Assembly (NCBI RefSeq): GCF_001506165.1
Contig: NZ_CP011427.1
Coordinates: 186,001-250,000, forward strand
Source of the DNA: Pantoea vagans
GTDB lineage: Bacteria > Pseudomonadota > Gammaproteobacteria > Enterobacterales > Enterobacteriaceae
Length of the DNA stretch: 64,000 nucleotides
Reading direction: 5' to 3'
Shown: piece after piece, positions 20,687 to 34,659 of the stretch
Layout: every line of letters begins with the position of its first letter
How positions within the stretch are numbered: position 1 is the stretch's first letter
Made by a program: the position numbers and the translations under genes
The notes under the pieces: model-generated
What the model was told of the DNA's origin: nothing
What the model saw: only the letters and a program-made list of their open reading frames with translations
Database searches by the model: none

Positions 20687-20731
20687 AAATATCCAGATCT
20701 GTATGCGTTAAAGAAAAGATTACTTCCTCAT

Positions 20732-20760
20732 ATTGTAGACTTTTTGATGCCTGATTGACA
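20732..20760 (-). promoter_or_regulatory. Candidate def-fmt promoter
   Basis: Read on the minus strand, TGTCAA (20760-20755) and TACAAT (20737-20732) are 17 bp apart, placing the start about 40 nt upstream of def. Moderate consensus match only. Confidence 0.5.
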
Positions 20761-20799
20761 GCATTGCCCCGCATGATAGCGGGCTGAACGGAGTGCAGC

Positions 20800-21924
20800 A
20801 TGGAGAGAGTTGAAGGGATGCTCAGGCTGGCAAATGTCAAAGGGCTGCGCGGCCATCGCGCCATGGATTTAGCGCAGTGTCTGCAGACCAACATGTCCCT
20901 GGATGATGAGTTCCTACGCCATCTTGGTTTAAATGACATACAGCGCCAGCAATTCAACGATCTTTGCCCGCGGCAGTTGGAACGCACGCACCAGTGGTTG
21001 CATGACCCGATGCACCATTTGATTGCCTGTGTTGATACGCGTTTTCCTGCTCGGCTAACGGAAATCAGCCAGCGTCCCGTATTACTTTATGTCGAGGGAA
21101 ATACGGATGTTTTGCTGCAGCCGCAGCTGGCAATAGTCGGTAGCCGATATTGTTCACATTATGGCAAACAATGGGGGCACTGGTTTTCACAGCAGTTATC
21201 GCTGAGTGGGTTGGTGATAACCAGTGGACTCGCGCGCGGCATCGACGGTATTGCGCACCGTGCCGCACTGGAGGCTCAGGGAAAAACGGTTGCGGTGCTG
21301 GGCAGTGGATTGCAACAGGTCTATCCCAAAAGCCATCAGTCACTGGCAAAGGAAATCATAGATAACGAGGGCGCGCTGGTTTCAGAGTTCCCGCTCAATA
21401 CGATACCGCATCCGCTGAACTTTCCGCGCAGGAATCGCATTATCAGTGGCTTAAGCCAAGGGGTGCTGGTGGTCGAAGCCTCGCTTAAAAGTGGTTCACT
21501 GATCACGGCACGCTATGCACTGGAACAAAATCGCAATGTTTATGCGCTGCCCGGTGCACTCGGGAATAAGGGATGTGAGGGGACGCATTGGTTAATCCAG
21601 CAGGGCGCACTATTGGTCGCACACCCCAATAACATTCTTGAAGATTTACACTCCGCGCTTGAATGGCTGCCAGCAACCACAACAGAAACAATATATTCAC
21701 AAGACAGTGACGATGTTCCATTGCCATTTGCTAGCGTGTTGGCTAACGTAGGTGATGAGGTTACACCTGTTGACGTCGTCGCTGAACGTGCCGGCCAACC
21801 TGTGCCAGTTATCTCAGCCCAGTTGCTGGAGCTGGAGTTAGCAGGATGGATCGCAGCTGTACCCGGCGGCTATGTCCGATTGAGGAGGGCATGCCATGTT
21901 CGACGTACTTATGTACTTGTTTGA
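20800..21924 (+). CDS. dprA: DNA-processing protein DprA (Smf)
   Basis: Binds incoming single-stranded DNA and loads RecA during natural transformation; in enterobacteria without proven competence its role is less clear. 374 residues: N-terminal SAM-like helices (to about 80), Rossmann core with [25 protein letters not shown] and [20 protein letters not shown], and a C-terminal winged-helix (DML1-like) from about residue 300. Divergent from def; overlaps smg by 29 bp. Confidence 0.93.
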   Translation: MERVEGMLRLANVKGLRGHRAMDLAQCLQTNMSLDDEFLRHLGLNDIQRQQFNDLCPRQLERTHQWLHDPMHHLIACVDTRFPARLTEISQRPVLLYVEGNTDVLLQPQLAIVGSRYCSHYGKQWGHWFSQQLSLSGLVITSGLARGIDGIAHRAALEAQGKTVAVLGSGLQQVYPKSHQSLAKEIIDNEGALVSEFPLNTIPHPLNFPRRNRIISGLSQGVLVVEASLKSGSLITARYALEQNRNVYALPGALGNKGCEGTHWLIQQGALLVAHPNNILEDLHSALEWLPATTTETIYSQDSDDVPLPFASVLANVGDEVTPVDVVAERAGQPVPVISAQLLELELAGWIAAVPGGYVRLRRACHVRRTYVLV

Positions 21925-22369
21925 GACCTATATCCACAACGAAGCTGAAATGCGCGTTGACCAGGATAAATTGACCGATGATTTAACCGATGCCGGTTTT
22001 CATCGTGAAGATATCTACAATGCGTTGAATTGGCTTGAGCGGTTAGCGGATTATCAGGATGGTCTGGTCCCGCCAGTGTTGCTGGCTACCGATCCGCTCT
22101 CTATGCGAATCTACACGGAAGAGGAAAACCAGCGTTTAGATGCCGAGTGTCGCGGTTTTATTTTGTTCCTGGAGCAAGTTCAGGTGCTGAATATGGAAAC
22201 GCGCGAGATGGTCATCGAACGTGTTATGGCCCTTGATACCCTGGAGTTCGATCTGGAAGACCTCAAATGGGTGGTGCTGATGGTGTTGTTTAATATCCCT
22301 GGATGTGAAAACGCTTATCAGCAGATGGAAGAACTGCTATTCGACGTCAATGAAGGTATGCTGCATTAA
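21896..22369 (+). CDS. smg: DUF494 family protein Smg
   Basis: Conserved acidic, helical protein of unknown function, nearly always beside dprA. 157 residues, complete domain. Starts at ATG 21896, inside dprA, because GAGGAGG (21882-21888) is 7 bp upstream; the ATG five bases earlier is in another frame. The overlap suggests translational coupling with dprA. Confidence 0.9.
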   Translation: MFDVLMYLFETYIHNEAEMRVDQDKLTDDLTDAGFHREDIYNALNWLERLADYQDGLVPPVLLATDPLSMRIYTEEENQRLDAECRGFILFLEQVQVLNMETREMVIERVMALDTLEFDLEDLKWVVLMVLFNIPGCENAYQQMEELLFDVNEGMLH

Positions 22370-22393
22370 TTTGCGATTAATACAGTCGGAATT

Positions 22394-22948
22394 ATGAGTA
22401 AATCAGCATTATTCTCCGTGCGTAAACACGATCCCTGCCCCGCTTGCGGGGCAGATTTAGTGATACGTGCCGGTAAACATGGCCCTTTTCTTGGCTGTGT
22501 CAATTATCCAACCTGCGACTACATTCGCCCGCTAAAAAGCCAGGGTGATGGACACATTGTCAAAGTTCTGGAAGGTCATGCTTGCCCAGAATGTGGTGCG
22601 GACAAAGTTTTGCGTCAGGGAAGGTTTGGTATGTTTGTCGGATGTAGTCACTATCCAGAGTGTGATTATACCGAAACCATCGATAAGCCTGACGAAACTG
22701 CGATCGCTTGCCCCCAGTGTCAAAGTGGGAAATTGGTACAGCGGCGTTCACGCTACGGCAAAACCTTTCATTCCTGTGACCGCTACCCAGACTGCCAGTT
22801 TGCCATCAACGCCACACCGGTTGACGGTGTATGCCCACACTGCCAGTTCCCATTGCTCATTGAGAAGAAAACCGCACAAGGCATGAAGCGCTTTTGCGCC
22901 AGCAAACGCTGTGGCAAACCCATAGCTCAGGACGAATCATCATCATGA
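22394..22948 (+). CDS. yrdD: Topoisomerase-type zinc-ribbon protein YrdD
   Basis: Small protein related to the C-terminal zinc-finger domains of DNA topoisomerase I. 184 residues with [35 protein letters not shown] and CPHC pairs, giving three complete four-cysteine ribbons and a fourth (CPHC...CASKRC). Nucleic-acid binding is inferred from the domain; no precise function is known. Overlaps the tsaC start (ATGA). Confidence 0.9.
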   Translation: MSKSALFSVRKHDPCPACGADLVIRAGKHGPFLGCVNYPTCDYIRPLKSQGDGHIVKVLEGHACPECGADKVLRQGRFGMFVGCSHYPECDYTETIDKPDETAIACPQCQSGKLVQRRSRYGKTFHSCDRYPDCQFAINATPVDGVCPHCQFPLLIEKKTAQGMKRFCASKRCGKPIAQDESSS

Positions 22949-23520
22949 AACAACATCAGTATTTACCAGGCTCGCTTGATTTCTGCATTAAGCAACTCCA
23001 GCAGCAGGCAGTGATTGCTTATCCAACCGAAGCCGTTTTCGGTCTAGGCTGTGACCCCGATAGCGAAAGTGCGGTGATGGCGTTGCTGGCGCTTAAACAG
23101 CGCCCAGTTGAGAAGGGACTGATCTTAATTGCTGCCGATTACGCGCAGTTGGAACCTTATATCGCCGATCGTGAACTCACTGTTGTGCAGCGTGAGCGTA
23201 TGTTTGCCAGCTGGCCTGGGCCCGTCACCTATGTGGTTCCGGCGACGCCTCACACCCCGCGCTGGTTAACTGGTCGTTTTGATTCGCTGGCTATCCGCGT
23301 GAGCGACCATCCTGATGTACAAGCGTTATGTCGAGGCTTTGGCAAACCCTTGGTATCGACCAGTGCAAATCTGTCTGGTGAGCCTCCATGCCGTAATGCC
23401 GAAGAGGTCGCACAGCAGTTCGGTACTGACTTCCCAGTGTTGCATGCTGCCACAGGGGGGCGACTCAATCCTTCAGAGATTCGCGACGTTATCAGCGGCG
23501 AACTTATTCGTCAGGGTTAA
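22945..23520 (+). CDS. tsaC: Threonylcarbamoyl-AMP synthase TsaC
   Basis: Makes threonylcarbamoyl-AMP from threonine, bicarbonate and ATP, the first step of t6A37 tRNA modification. 191 residues when started at ATG 22945, which overlaps the yrdD stop; a longer upstream in-frame start at 22894 adds residues unlike the family and is rejected. Family motifs present: [38 protein letters not shown] STSANLSG near 150 and LNPSEIRD. Confidence 0.95.
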   Translation: MKQHQYLPGSLDFCIKQLQQQAVIAYPTEAVFGLGCDPDSESAVMALLALKQRPVEKGLILIAADYAQLEPYIADRELTVVQRERMFASWPGPVTYVVPATPHTPRWLTGRFDSLAIRVSDHPDVQALCRGFGKPLVSTSANLSGEPPCRNAEEVAQQFGTDFPVLHAATGGRLNPSEIRDVISGELIRQG

Positions 23521-23523
23521 TTC

Positions 23524-24342
23524 ATGGAACATTTTGCCGTTTTTGGTCATCCCATTGCGCACAGCAAATCCCCGTTTATTCATGGCCTTTTTGCCGAGCA
23601 AACAGGTATTGATCACACCTATGGCCGTATTTGCGCGCCGCTTGATGGCTTCCTGCTATCAATCAGTGACTTCTTTGCCGCTGGCGGCAAGGGCGCTAAC
23701 GTCACGCTGCCATTCAAGCAACAAGCGTGGGAATTCGCTGATGAGCTGAGTGAACGCGCAGCCTTATCCGGTGCGGTTAATACTCTGAAAAAAAGAGCGG
23801 ATGGCTCCGTGTTCGGCGATAACACCGATGGCATCGGCCTGCTGAGCGACCTGCAGCGATTAGAGATGATTAGCCCTGGCGATCGTATTCTATTAGTGGG
23901 AGCGGGTGGTGCAGCGCGTGGTGTAATTTTGCCTCTGCTTTCTATGGGGTGTTCTGTTGTGGTGGCCAACCGTACCGTTGAACGTGCTGAGGAGTTGGCA
24001 GAGATATTTCAGCATAGTGGGAATATTCAGGCTGCACGTTTTACTGATTTATCCAGCAACACGTTTGACCTCATTATTAATGCCACCTCCAGTGGCGTCG
24101 ATGGCAAAGTTCCGCCGTTGCCGGATACATTGATTTCCGCACAGACTCGTTGTTACGACATGTTCTATCAGCAGGGGCTAACGCCATTTCTGCTGTGGTG
24201 CCAGCAGCATGGCGCACACCAGCTTGCTGATGGCTTGGGCATGCTGGTGGGGCAAGCTGCGCATGCTTTCCAGCTATGGCACGGCACGATGCCGGAGATC
24301 ACGCCGGTGATTGCTCAATTAAAGCAAGCGATGCAACAGTGA
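23524..24342 (+). CDS. aroE: Shikimate dehydrogenase
   Basis: NADPH-dependent reduction of 3-dehydroshikimate in aromatic amino-acid synthesis. 272 residues, E. coli length. Substrate side: HSKSPFIH (about 14-21), GANVTLPFK with the catalytic Lys near 65, and NTDGIG with Asp near 102. Cofactor side: [11 protein letters not shown] (126-136) and [10 protein letters not shown]. aroQ, the preceding pathway step, is also in this window at 42407. Overlaps yrdB. Confidence 0.97.
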   Translation: MEHFAVFGHPIAHSKSPFIHGLFAEQTGIDHTYGRICAPLDGFLLSISDFFAAGGKGANVTLPFKQQAWEFADELSERAALSGAVNTLKKRADGSVFGDNTDGIGLLSDLQRLEMISPGDRILLVGAGGAARGVILPLLSMGCSVVVANRTVERAEELAEIFQHSGNIQAARFTDLSSNTFDLIINATSSGVDGKVPPLPDTLISAQTRCYDMFYQQGLTPFLLWCQQHGAHQLADGLGMLVGQAAHAFQLWHGTMPEITPVIAQLKQAMQQ

Positions 24343-24587
24343 ATCAGGCGATCCACTTTCCCGATCGTGAAAACTGGGATGAGGAGAAACAAGCGATCGT
24401 TTTTCCCGTCCTGGTTCAGGGAATGGGATTCACTTGCGCCATCCCTTCTGAAGCGTTGCATACCCGATTTGGTTCTGGAGAAGCGATGGCGCTGTTTTGC
24501 GCTCATCGCTGGGATGTGGAAGAGGAAGCCGAACAGCTGATCCGTGCAGACGAGATCAACGATCAAGGCTGGATCTGGCTCTCCTGA
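24339..24587 (+). CDS. yrdB: DUF1488 family protein YrdB
   Basis: Small conserved protein of unknown function. 82 residues from GTG 24339, which overlaps the aroE stop (GTGA) and gives [15 protein letters not shown] as in E. coli YrdB; an ATG-led upstream extension inside aroE is not supported. Shares its last 25 bp, antisense, with the 3' end of yrdA. Confidence 0.85.
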   Translation: MNQAIHFPDRENWDEEKQAIVFPVLVQGMGFTCAIPSEALHTRFGSGEAMALFCAHRWDVEEEAEQLIRADEINDQGWIWLS

Positions 24588-25117
24588 TCGAGGTATTCAT
24601 TCTTCCATCCAACATAGTTGTTTGATGAATAAAGTAAGCCCGCAATTTCAGTTTCGCTCAATGGGCGAACCTGCTTAACCGGGCTGCCGACATAGAGATA
24701 GCCGCTTTCCAGTCGTTTGCCGGGTGGCACCAGGCTGCCGGCACCAATCATGACATCCTCTTCTACAATTACGCCATCAAGCAAAATCGATCCCATCCCA
24801 ACCAATACTCTGTCGCCAATACTGCAACCATGCAGCATGGCTTTGTGGCCCACCGTCACGTCTTCCCCAATCAATAATGGATAACCTTCTGGGTTGCTGG
24901 TGGACTTGTGCGTGACGTGCAACACGCTGCCATCCTGGATATTGCTTCTTTTACCTATCACCACTTTGTTCACATCACCACGAATAGCAACCAACGGCCA
25001 GATGCTGACATCATCGGCTAGCTGCACATCGCCCACTATCACGCTGCTGCGATCGATCATGACGCGATCGCCAGTTTGCGGAAAATGGTTCTTATAAGGT
25101 CGTAGGGCTTCTGACAT
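24563..25117 (-). CDS. yrdA: Gamma carbonic anhydrase-like hexapeptide protein YrdA
   Basis: Left-handed beta-helix trimer of the gamma-carbonic anhydrase/PaaY family; enzyme activity is unproven for E. coli YrdA. 184 residues with hexapeptide repeats (SVIVGDVQLADDVSIWPLVAIRGD) and the metal histidines in LHVTHK and VTVGHKAMLHGC. Last gene before the rRNA operon, transcribed away from it. Confidence 0.93.
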   Translation of the reverse strand: MSEALRPYKNHFPQTGDRVMIDRSSVIVGDVQLADDVSIWPLVAIRGDVNKVVIGKRSNIQDGSVLHVTHKSTSNPEGYPLLIGEDVTVGHKAMLHGCSIGDRVLVGMGSILLDGVIVEEDVMIGAGSLVPPGKRLESGYLYVGSPVKQVRPLSETEIAGLLYSSNNYVGWKNEYLDQESQIQP

Positions 25118-25258
25118 GATCTTTCTCCTTTTGCACTTTATGTACCTAGCCTGCGGCTTATAGGGCTGGCAAACAAGATGATTTTTGAGCGGATCGCTCG
25201 CGATCGCAGCGAAAAGAACGAAAACTCGCCAGTCGATTAAAAAGATCGAAAAAAGGGG

Positions 25259-25286
25259 TTGTGCAAATAATTCGGATCCCTATAAT
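25259..25286 (+). promoter_or_regulatory. rrn P1 promoter
   Basis: TTGTGC (25259-25264), 16-bp gap, TATAAT (25281-25286), then the discriminator GCGCCACCACTG that closely matches E. coli rrn P1. Expected start near 25293. The GC-rich discriminator is the feature that makes P1 sensitive to ppGpp. Confidence 0.88.
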
Positions 25287-25380
25287 GCGCCACCACTGAG
25301 ACGGCAAAGCGACAACGCAGACGGCTCAGCAGGGAGTGAAGTGATTCACCCCGCCAGATGAAAAACGCTGAAAAAAGTGT

Positions 25381-25408
25381 TTGACTCTGAAGGAGGAAAG
25401 CGTAATAT
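25381..25408 (+). promoter_or_regulatory. rrn P2 promoter
   Basis: TTGACT (25381-25386), 16-bp gap, TAATAT (25403-25408), about 122 bp after P1, the usual distance. Confidence 0.85.
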
Positions 25409-25448
25409 ACGCCACCTCGCAACAGCAGCTTAAGGCGCTGATTGCACC

Positions 25449-25459
25449 GCTCTTTAACA
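25449..25459 (+). promoter_or_regulatory. boxA antitermination site in rrn leader
   Basis: GCTCTTTAACA matches the boxA core, where NusB and S10 load the antitermination complex. A second copy stands before 23S. Confidence 0.85.
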
Positions 25460-25612
25460 ATTTATCAGACAATCTGTGTGGGCACTCGCAGGATTGATAT
25501 CAACGTCTCCGGACGTAAAAAATATCAAGTCTCACGAGTGAACACATAATGAAATTCATTATGACGTTTTACAGATGAGCATCGCTGCACTTGTTGCAGC
25601 AAATCAAGCTTT

Positions 25613-27152
<1,540 letters not shown>

Positions 27153-27226
27153 CCTGAAGATACCTTCCCGCGCAGTGCTCACACAGATTGTCTGATAGAA
27201 AAGTAACGAGCAGAAAAAACCTCTAC

Positions 27227-27302
<76 letters not shown>

Positions 27303-27303
<1 letters not shown>

Positions 27304-27390
27304 AATTTCTCCTCATGCTGCGTTAAAGCGCCGCTCGTATAGTCAACTATACGTCGCGACCCTTTGCCTTGCCTGAGAAGAAATTAGCAT
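27303..27390 (+). repeat. Long imperfect hairpin in the tRNA-Ile/tRNA-Ala spacer
   Basis: AATTTCTCCTCA (27304-27315) and TGAGAAGAAATT (27374-27385) pair with one mismatch, enclosing an inner stem GTATAGT/ACTATAC (27337-27352). Such spacer-loop inserts vary between rrn copies in enterobacteria. Function unknown. Confidence 0.65.
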
Positions 27391-27452
27391 TCTTCGTGAG
27401 AAGGATGTGACTCCTGGTGAGTGGTAGTAGATGGTCTCTGCAGTAACTGTAT

Positions 27453-27528
27453 GGGGCTATAGCTCAGCTGGGAGAGCGCCTGCCTTGCACGCAGGAGGTC
27501 AGCGGTTCGATCCCGCTTAGCTCCACCA
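27453..27528 (+). tRNA. tRNA-Ala (TGC)
   Basis: 76-nt cloverleaf with encoded CCA, GGGGCTA/TAGCTCC acceptor arm and anticodon TGC in CTTGCAC. Second tRNA of the 16S-23S spacer. Confidence 0.98.
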
Positions 27529-27588
27529 TTACAGTGACTCAAAACAATACTTCAGAGTGTACCGGCAACGGTGTGCTGCGAAGTATTA

Positions 27589-27600
27589 TGCTCTTTAACA
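27589..27600 (+). promoter_or_regulatory. boxA before 23S rRNA
   Basis: TGCTCTTTAACA, a full boxA match in the 16S-23S spacer, renewing the antitermination complex before the long 23S gene. Confidence 0.85.
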
Positions 27601-27731
27601 ATCCGGAACAAGCTGAAAATTGAAACGACACGTCGTTTTCATTCTCCGTAATAAGAATGAAATTTACGATGTGTTCGAGTCTCTCAAATGCTTGCAGCTT
27701 GCATGCGTTGTAAAACGCCTGTGGGTTGTGA

Positions 27732-30637
<2,906 letters not shown>

Positions 30638-30715
30638 ACAACGCCAGAGGCGTTTTTGAGAAGACGCAAAAGTAGATTTTCAGCTTAGTTCACCGGATTT
30701 TAGATTTAGTTTTGT

Positions 30716-30850
30716 TCTGCGGACATGAGTACGAAGGATTTTGCGCTGAGGCAAGGCGCCGACCGAGACGGAACGAAGGAGCATACACAAGTATGTGACT
30801 GAGTAACGCGAGAGAAGGCAACGCCGCATCAGCACAAAAGACACAGGACA
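30716..30850 (+). repeat. ERIC-like hairpin element in the 23S-5S spacer
   Basis: TTTTGCGCTGA (30739-30749) pairs with TCAGCACAAAA (30827-30837) with one mismatch; the apex GGAGCATACACAAGTATGTG (30778-30797) followed by ACTGAG resembles the ERIC centre. A diverged copy precedes the second 5S gene. Confidence 0.65.
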
Positions 30851-30863
30851 GAACACCAAGATT

Positions 30864-30983
30864 TGCCTGGCGGCTTTAGCGCGGTGGTCCCACCTGACCC
30901 CATGCCGAACTCAGAAGTGAAACGCCGTAGCGCCGATGGTAGTGTGGGGTCTCCCCATGCGAGAGTAGGGAACTGCCAGGCAT
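30864..30983 (+). rRNA. 5S ribosomal RNA, first copy
   Basis: 120 nt, TGCCTGGCGG...CTGCCAGGCAT, with the terminal stem complete. By eye identical to the second copy at 31251. Confidence 0.97.
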
Positions 30984-30996
30984 CAAATTAAAGTGT

Positions 30997-31072
30997 GCTG
31001 ATATGGCTCAGTTGGTAGAGCGCACCCTTGGTAAGGGTGAGGTCCCCAGTTCGACTCTGGGTATCAGCACCA
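30997..31072 (+). tRNA. tRNA-Thr (GGT)
   Basis: 76-nt cloverleaf with encoded CCA, GCTGATA/TATCAGC acceptor arm and anticodon GGT (31030-31032). Equivalent of thrV between the two 5S genes of E. coli rrnD. Confidence 0.98.
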
Positions 31073-31111
31073 GTTTTAAAGCGTGAGTTCGGTAAAAGAA
31101 TTTGCAGTGCC

Positions 31112-31237
31112 CTGCGGACTCAAGTCCGAAGGATTTTACGCTGAAGCAATGCGGCAAGTAAGACGATGCGAAAGAGCATACTAAAGTATGTGACTGAGCA
31201 ACGCGAATGCAGCAGTAGCGTAAAAGACACAGGACAC
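31112..31237 (+). repeat. ERIC-like hairpin element in the tRNA-Thr/5S spacer
   Basis: TTTTACGCT (31134-31142) and AGCGTAAAA (31217-31225) pair perfectly; the apex GAGCATACTAAAGTATGTG (31174-31192) followed by ACTGAG matches the one in the 23S-5S spacer and resembles ERIC. Both copies share the ends CTGCGGAC and AAAAGACACAGGACA. Confidence 0.65.
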
Positions 31238-31250
31238 GGCACACAGAATT

Positions 31251-31370
31251 TGCCTGGCGGCTTTAGCGCGGTGGTCCCACCTGACCCCATGCCGAACTCA
31301 GAAGTGAAACGCCGTAGCGCCGATGGTAGTGTGGGGTCTCCCCATGCGAGAGTAGGGAACTGCCAGGCAT
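31251..31370 (+). rRNA. 5S ribosomal RNA, second copy
   Basis: 120 nt, by eye identical to the first copy. Closes the rRNA operon and is followed 10 bp later by its terminator, the same position as rrfF in E. coli rrnD. Confidence 0.97.
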
Positions 31371-31380
31371 CAAACACAGA

Positions 31381-31409
31381 AGCCCTGAACGAAAGTTCAG
31401 GGCTTTTTT
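31381..31409 (+). terminator. rRNA operon terminator
   Basis: AGCCCTGAAC, GAAA tetraloop, GTTCAGGGCT and six T. Strong intrinsic terminator. Confidence 0.95.
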
Positions 31410-31474
31410 GTGCACAAAACCCCTGAAGATAACGTGTTAATCCTTTGTTTTCCCAGAGAACTACCATCTGAGAG

Positions 31475-31509
31475 CTGAAAAAAGCCCCTGATCCTGCGAA
31501 CAGAGGCTT
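31475..31509 (-). terminator. Terminator of the yhdWXYZ operon
   Basis: On the minus strand AAGCCTCTG pairs with CAGGGGCTT (one wobble) around a 10-nt loop and is followed by TTTTTTC. It faces the rRNA terminator. Confidence 0.85.
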
Positions 31510-31528
31510 GAATCTAACGCTATGAAGT

Positions 31529-32290
31529 TTAGTGGATAACCTGAGACAGGAAGGCGCGGGTACGCTCAGATTTAGGGTTAGCAAAGAACTCTTCAGGCGG
31601 TGCCATTTCGACGATCTCCCCACGATCCATAAAGATCACGCGGTCCGCCACGGTACGCGCAAAGCCCATCTCGTGCGTCACACACAACATGGTCATGCCA
31701 TCTTCTGCCAGACCAATCATGGTATCGAGCACTTCTTTCACCATCTCGGGATCGAGTGCTGAGGTCGGTTCATCGAACAGCATGATTTTGGGTTTCATAC
31801 AGAGTGAGCGGGCGATAGCGACACGCTGTTGTTGTCCACCAGACAGCTGGCCTGGGAACTTGTGTGCATGTTCTGCGATACGTACACGTTGCAGGTAATG
31901 CATTGCCAGCTCTTCCGCTTCTTTCTTCGGCATCTTGCGCACCCAGATCGGTGCCAGGGTGCAGTTCTGCAACACGCTCAAGTGCGGGAACAAATTGAAG
32001 TGCTGGAACACCATGCCAACTTCGGTACGGACACGCTCAATATTGCGCACATCATCATTCAAATGAATGCCATCCACCACGATACGGCCTTGCTGATGCT
32101 CTTCCAGATGATTGATGCAGCGTATGGTCGTTGATTTGCCCGAGCCGGAGGGTCCGCAAAGGACAATGCGTTCACGCGGTTTGACTTGCAAGTTTATATC
32201 TTTAAGAACATGGAACTGACCGTACCATTTGTTCACGTTTTCAAGAGAAATCATCATGGCGTCAGCCGCATTACTCATCATATTTGTCAT
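31529..32290 (-). CDS. yhdZ: Amino-acid ABC transporter ATPase (YhdZ/AapP type)
   Basis: Drives uptake by the polar amino-acid transporter formed with the three genes upstream. 253 residues with Walker [10 protein letters not shown] (46-54), Q-loop VFQHFNLFP, signature [15 protein letters not shown] and Walker [15 protein letters not shown], then the H-loop [13 protein letters not shown]. Very close to E. coli YhdZ and homologous to AapP of Rhizobium, a general L-amino-acid permease. Starts 8 bp after yhdY. The actual substrate range is not known from sequence. Confidence 0.94.
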   Translation of the reverse strand: MTNMMSNAADAMMISLENVNKWYGQFHVLKDINLQVKPRERIVLCGPSGSGKSTTIRCINHLEEHQQGRIVVDGIHLNDDVRNIERVRTEVGMVFQHFNLFPHLSVLQNCTLAPIWVRKMPKKEAEELAMHYLQRVRIAEHAHKFPGQLSGGQQQRVAIARSLCMKPKIMLFDEPTSALDPEMVKEVLDTMIGLAEDGMTMLCVTHEMGFARTVADRVIFMDRGEIVEMAPPEEFFANPKSERTRAFLSQVIH

Positions 32291-32298
32291 GTAAAACC

Positions 32299-33399
32299 TC
32301 AGTGCGCATTACGCCCGGTGTGAAAACGCTTCTCCAGATACTGGCTATAGCGCGACATGCTGAAACAGAAAATCCAGTAGACCATCGCAGCAAACACATA
32401 GCCTTCGGTCGACATACCCAACCAAGTGGGGTCAACGGTGGCTTGCTGCACGCTACTGAAGAGATCGAATAATCCGATGATGATCACCAGACTGGTATCT
32501 TTAAACAGGGCAATGATGGTGTTCACCAGCCCAGGTATGGTCAGTTTTAGTGCCTGAGGTAAAATGACCAGCAGCTGTGTTTTCCAGTAACCGAGTGCCA
32601 GGGATTCTGCCGCCTCAGTCTGGCCTTTTGGCAGTGCCTGCAGGCCACCGCGCACCACTTCCGCAACATAAGCCGACTGGAACAGAATAACGCCGACTAA
32701 TGCACGTACCAGTTTGTCGATGGTGGTGCCTTCTGCCATAAATAACGGCAGCATGACTGATGACATAAAGAGCACGGTTATTAGCGGAACGCCGCGCCAG
32801 AACTCGATGAATATCACCGATAAAGTGCGTACCACCGGCATTTTTGAGCGACGCGCCAGCGCCAGTAAAATGCCCAGTGGTAGTGCGCCTGCGATACCCA
32901 CTGATGCAATGATCAGGGTCAGCGTCAAACCGCCCCACTGGCGGGTTTCAACCCGGTCCAACCCCAAATAGCCACCGTACATCAGCAGCCAGACAGCGAT
33001 GGGATAAACCACAGCCCAGCAGGCGATATAGCGACCACGATTTGGCATCGATTTGAGGAACATTGGAATGATGGAAATCAAGCCAATGACCAGCGCCAGG
33101 TTAATGCGCCAGCGCAGCTCGTGTGGGTATAGCCCATACATAAACTGGCCAAAACGCGCGTGGATAAATACCCAACATGCGCCCGCTTTGGTGCAATCAG
33201 CACGGGTTTCTCCAATCCAGTTTGCCTGGAATACCAACCAGTTCAATGCCGGCGGGATCAGGCTCCAGATGATCCAGATACTGAACAGCGTTAATAGCGT
33301 ATTCAGCCAACTGGAAAACAGGTTTTTGCGTGCCCAAAGCCAGGCTTTTCCAAGCGCATTGCTGGGTACTGGTGATGTTTCGTGTGTGGTTACAGACAT
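32299..33399 (-). CDS. yhdY: Amino-acid ABC transporter permease (YhdY/AapM type)
   Basis: Inner-membrane subunit of the HisMQ family. 366 residues with an N-terminal anchor near residues 35-58, further helices between 100 and 180, and the permease core containing the EAA loop ([24 protein letters not shown]). Longer than typical 220-residue HisM proteins, as is usual for AapM. 15 bp after yhdX. Confidence 0.93.
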   Translation of the reverse strand: MSVTTHETSPVPSNALGKAWLWARKNLFSSWLNTLLTLFSIWIIWSLIPPALNWLVFQANWIGETRADCTKAGACWVFIHARFGQFMYGLYPHELRWRINLALVIGLISIIPMFLKSMPNRGRYIACWAVVYPIAVWLLMYGGYLGLDRVETRQWGGLTLTLIIASVGIAGALPLGILLALARRSKMPVVRTLSVIFIEFWRGVPLITVLFMSSVMLPLFMAEGTTIDKLVRALVGVILFQSAYVAEVVRGGLQALPKGQTEAAESLALGYWKTQLLVILPQALKLTIPGLVNTIIALFKDTSLVIIIGLFDLFSSVQQATVDPTWLGMSTEGYVFAAMVYWIFCFSMSRYSQYLEKRFHTGRNAH

Positions 33400-33414
33400 A
33401 ATGATCCCGTTCTC

Positions 33415-34593
33415 TTAACGCTCAACCAGCGCAATTTTGCGGTTGTAGAGGTTCATCAGCAGCGAAATGATCAGACTGATGATCAGGTAGACCGCCATGG
33501 TAATCGCAATGGTTTCTATCGCCTGGCCCGTTTGGTTCAGCACGGTACCGGCGAACAACGACACCATATCCGGATATCCAATGGCGGCCGCCAGCGATGA
33601 GTTTTTCACGATGTTAAGGTACTGGCTGGTTAAAGGCGGGATGATCACGCGCATCGCCTGGGGAATAATGACCTGACGCATCGTGACTGGATTAGGCAAA
33701 CCCAGTGAACGCGCGGCTTCATTCTGACCATGTGGTACGGACTGAATACCCGAACGGATCACTTCAGCAATAAATGATGAGGTGTACACCGACAACGCCA
33801 CGGTTAACGCTGCCAGCTCAGGGATCATGACAAAACCGCCACGGAAGTTGAATCCGCGCAGTTCGGGTACATCCCAATGCATAGCCGCACCAAACAACGT
33901 GTGGGCGATCAGTGGCAGCAGCACAATCAATCCTACAGCGGCAGGCCATGTACGGCGCAACTGTCCGGTTTTCAGCTGATGCTTACGGTTGAAGCGGAAC
34001 AGTGCCCAACTGGCGAAAAGTGCCAGTGCCAGTGCAATCAGGAAAGGCCAGGTGCCGGGCGCGTATTCAGGCCAGGGAATATACAAGCCACGATTACTGA
34101 CGAAAGCCAGATCGAAGGCATTTAATGCCTGACGAGGCCCTGGCAAATTGCGCAGTACGGCAAAATACCAGAAGAAGATCTGCAGCAGCGGCGGAATGTT
34201 GCGGAACGTCTCGATGTAGATAGTGGAGAGTTTGCGCAGCAGCCAGTTGTCAGAAAGACGAGCAAGGCCGATGGCAAAGCCAAGAATAGAAGCAAACACA
34301 ATACAGAGCGCAGAGACCAGCAGGGTGTTGGTTAACCCCACCATAAATACGCGCGCGTAAGTGTCGCCTTCAGTGTAATCAATTAGGTGCTGGACGATGC
34401 CGAAACCGGCATTGCGCTCAAGAAATCCAAAACCGGATGTAATGCCGCGATTGGCCAGGTTAATCACGGTGTTGTGGATGAGATATCCCACCACAGCGAA
34501 AACCACCACAATCGCGATGATCTGGTAAAGCCAGGCGCGAACCGTAGGATTACCAAATGAAAAATCCCTCTTTACGGTTGGGCGTTGTGACAT
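33415..34593 (-). CDS. yhdX: Amino-acid ABC transporter permease (YhdX/AapQ type)
   Basis: Partner permease of YhdY. 392 residues: N-terminal helix (about 20-45), a central hydrophobic insertion typical of AapQ, and the C-terminal core with the EAA loop EVIRSGIQSVPHGQNEAARSLGLP. The two permeases form the heterodimeric channel. 66 bp after yhdW. Confidence 0.93.
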   Translation of the reverse strand: MSQRPTVKRDFSFGNPTVRAWLYQIIAIVVVFAVVGYLIHNTVINLANRGITSGFGFLERNAGFGIVQHLIDYTEGDTYARVFMVGLTNTLLVSALCIVFASILGFAIGLARLSDNWLLRKLSTIYIETFRNIPPLLQIFFWYFAVLRNLPGPRQALNAFDLAFVSNRGLYIPWPEYAPGTWPFLIALALALFASWALFRFNRKHQLKTGQLRRTWPAAVGLIVLLPLIAHTLFGAAMHWDVPELRGFNFRGGFVMIPELAALTVALSVYTSSFIAEVIRSGIQSVPHGQNEAARSLGLPNPVTMRQVIIPQAMRVIIPPLTSQYLNIVKNSSLAAAIGYPDMVSLFAGTVLNQTGQAIETIAITMAVYLIISLIISLLMNLYNRKIALVER

Positions 34594-34659
34594 GTTGAAA
34601 CCTCAGTGAAGAATACGCGTGGGCACCGCAGGGTGCGGTGCCCGACTGGCAAGTCAGAA

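Larger units (their letters stand above)
25118..25612 (+). promoter_or_regulatory. rrn upstream control and leader region
   Basis: This 495-bp stretch holds the rRNA promoters P1 and P2, an AT-rich probable UP element (ATTAAAAAGATCGAAAAAAG, 25236-25255) just upstream of the P1 -35 box, boxA at 25449-25459 and the 5' half of the 16S processing stem. The sequence from 25118 to about 25230 probably holds Fis sites but I cannot place them with confidence. Confidence 0.8.

Noticed and set aside
31120..31623. 167-codon minus-strand frame spanning the second 5S gene and the spacer
   Set aside because: Overlaps a structural RNA, two terminators and the end of yhdZ; no coding signal.
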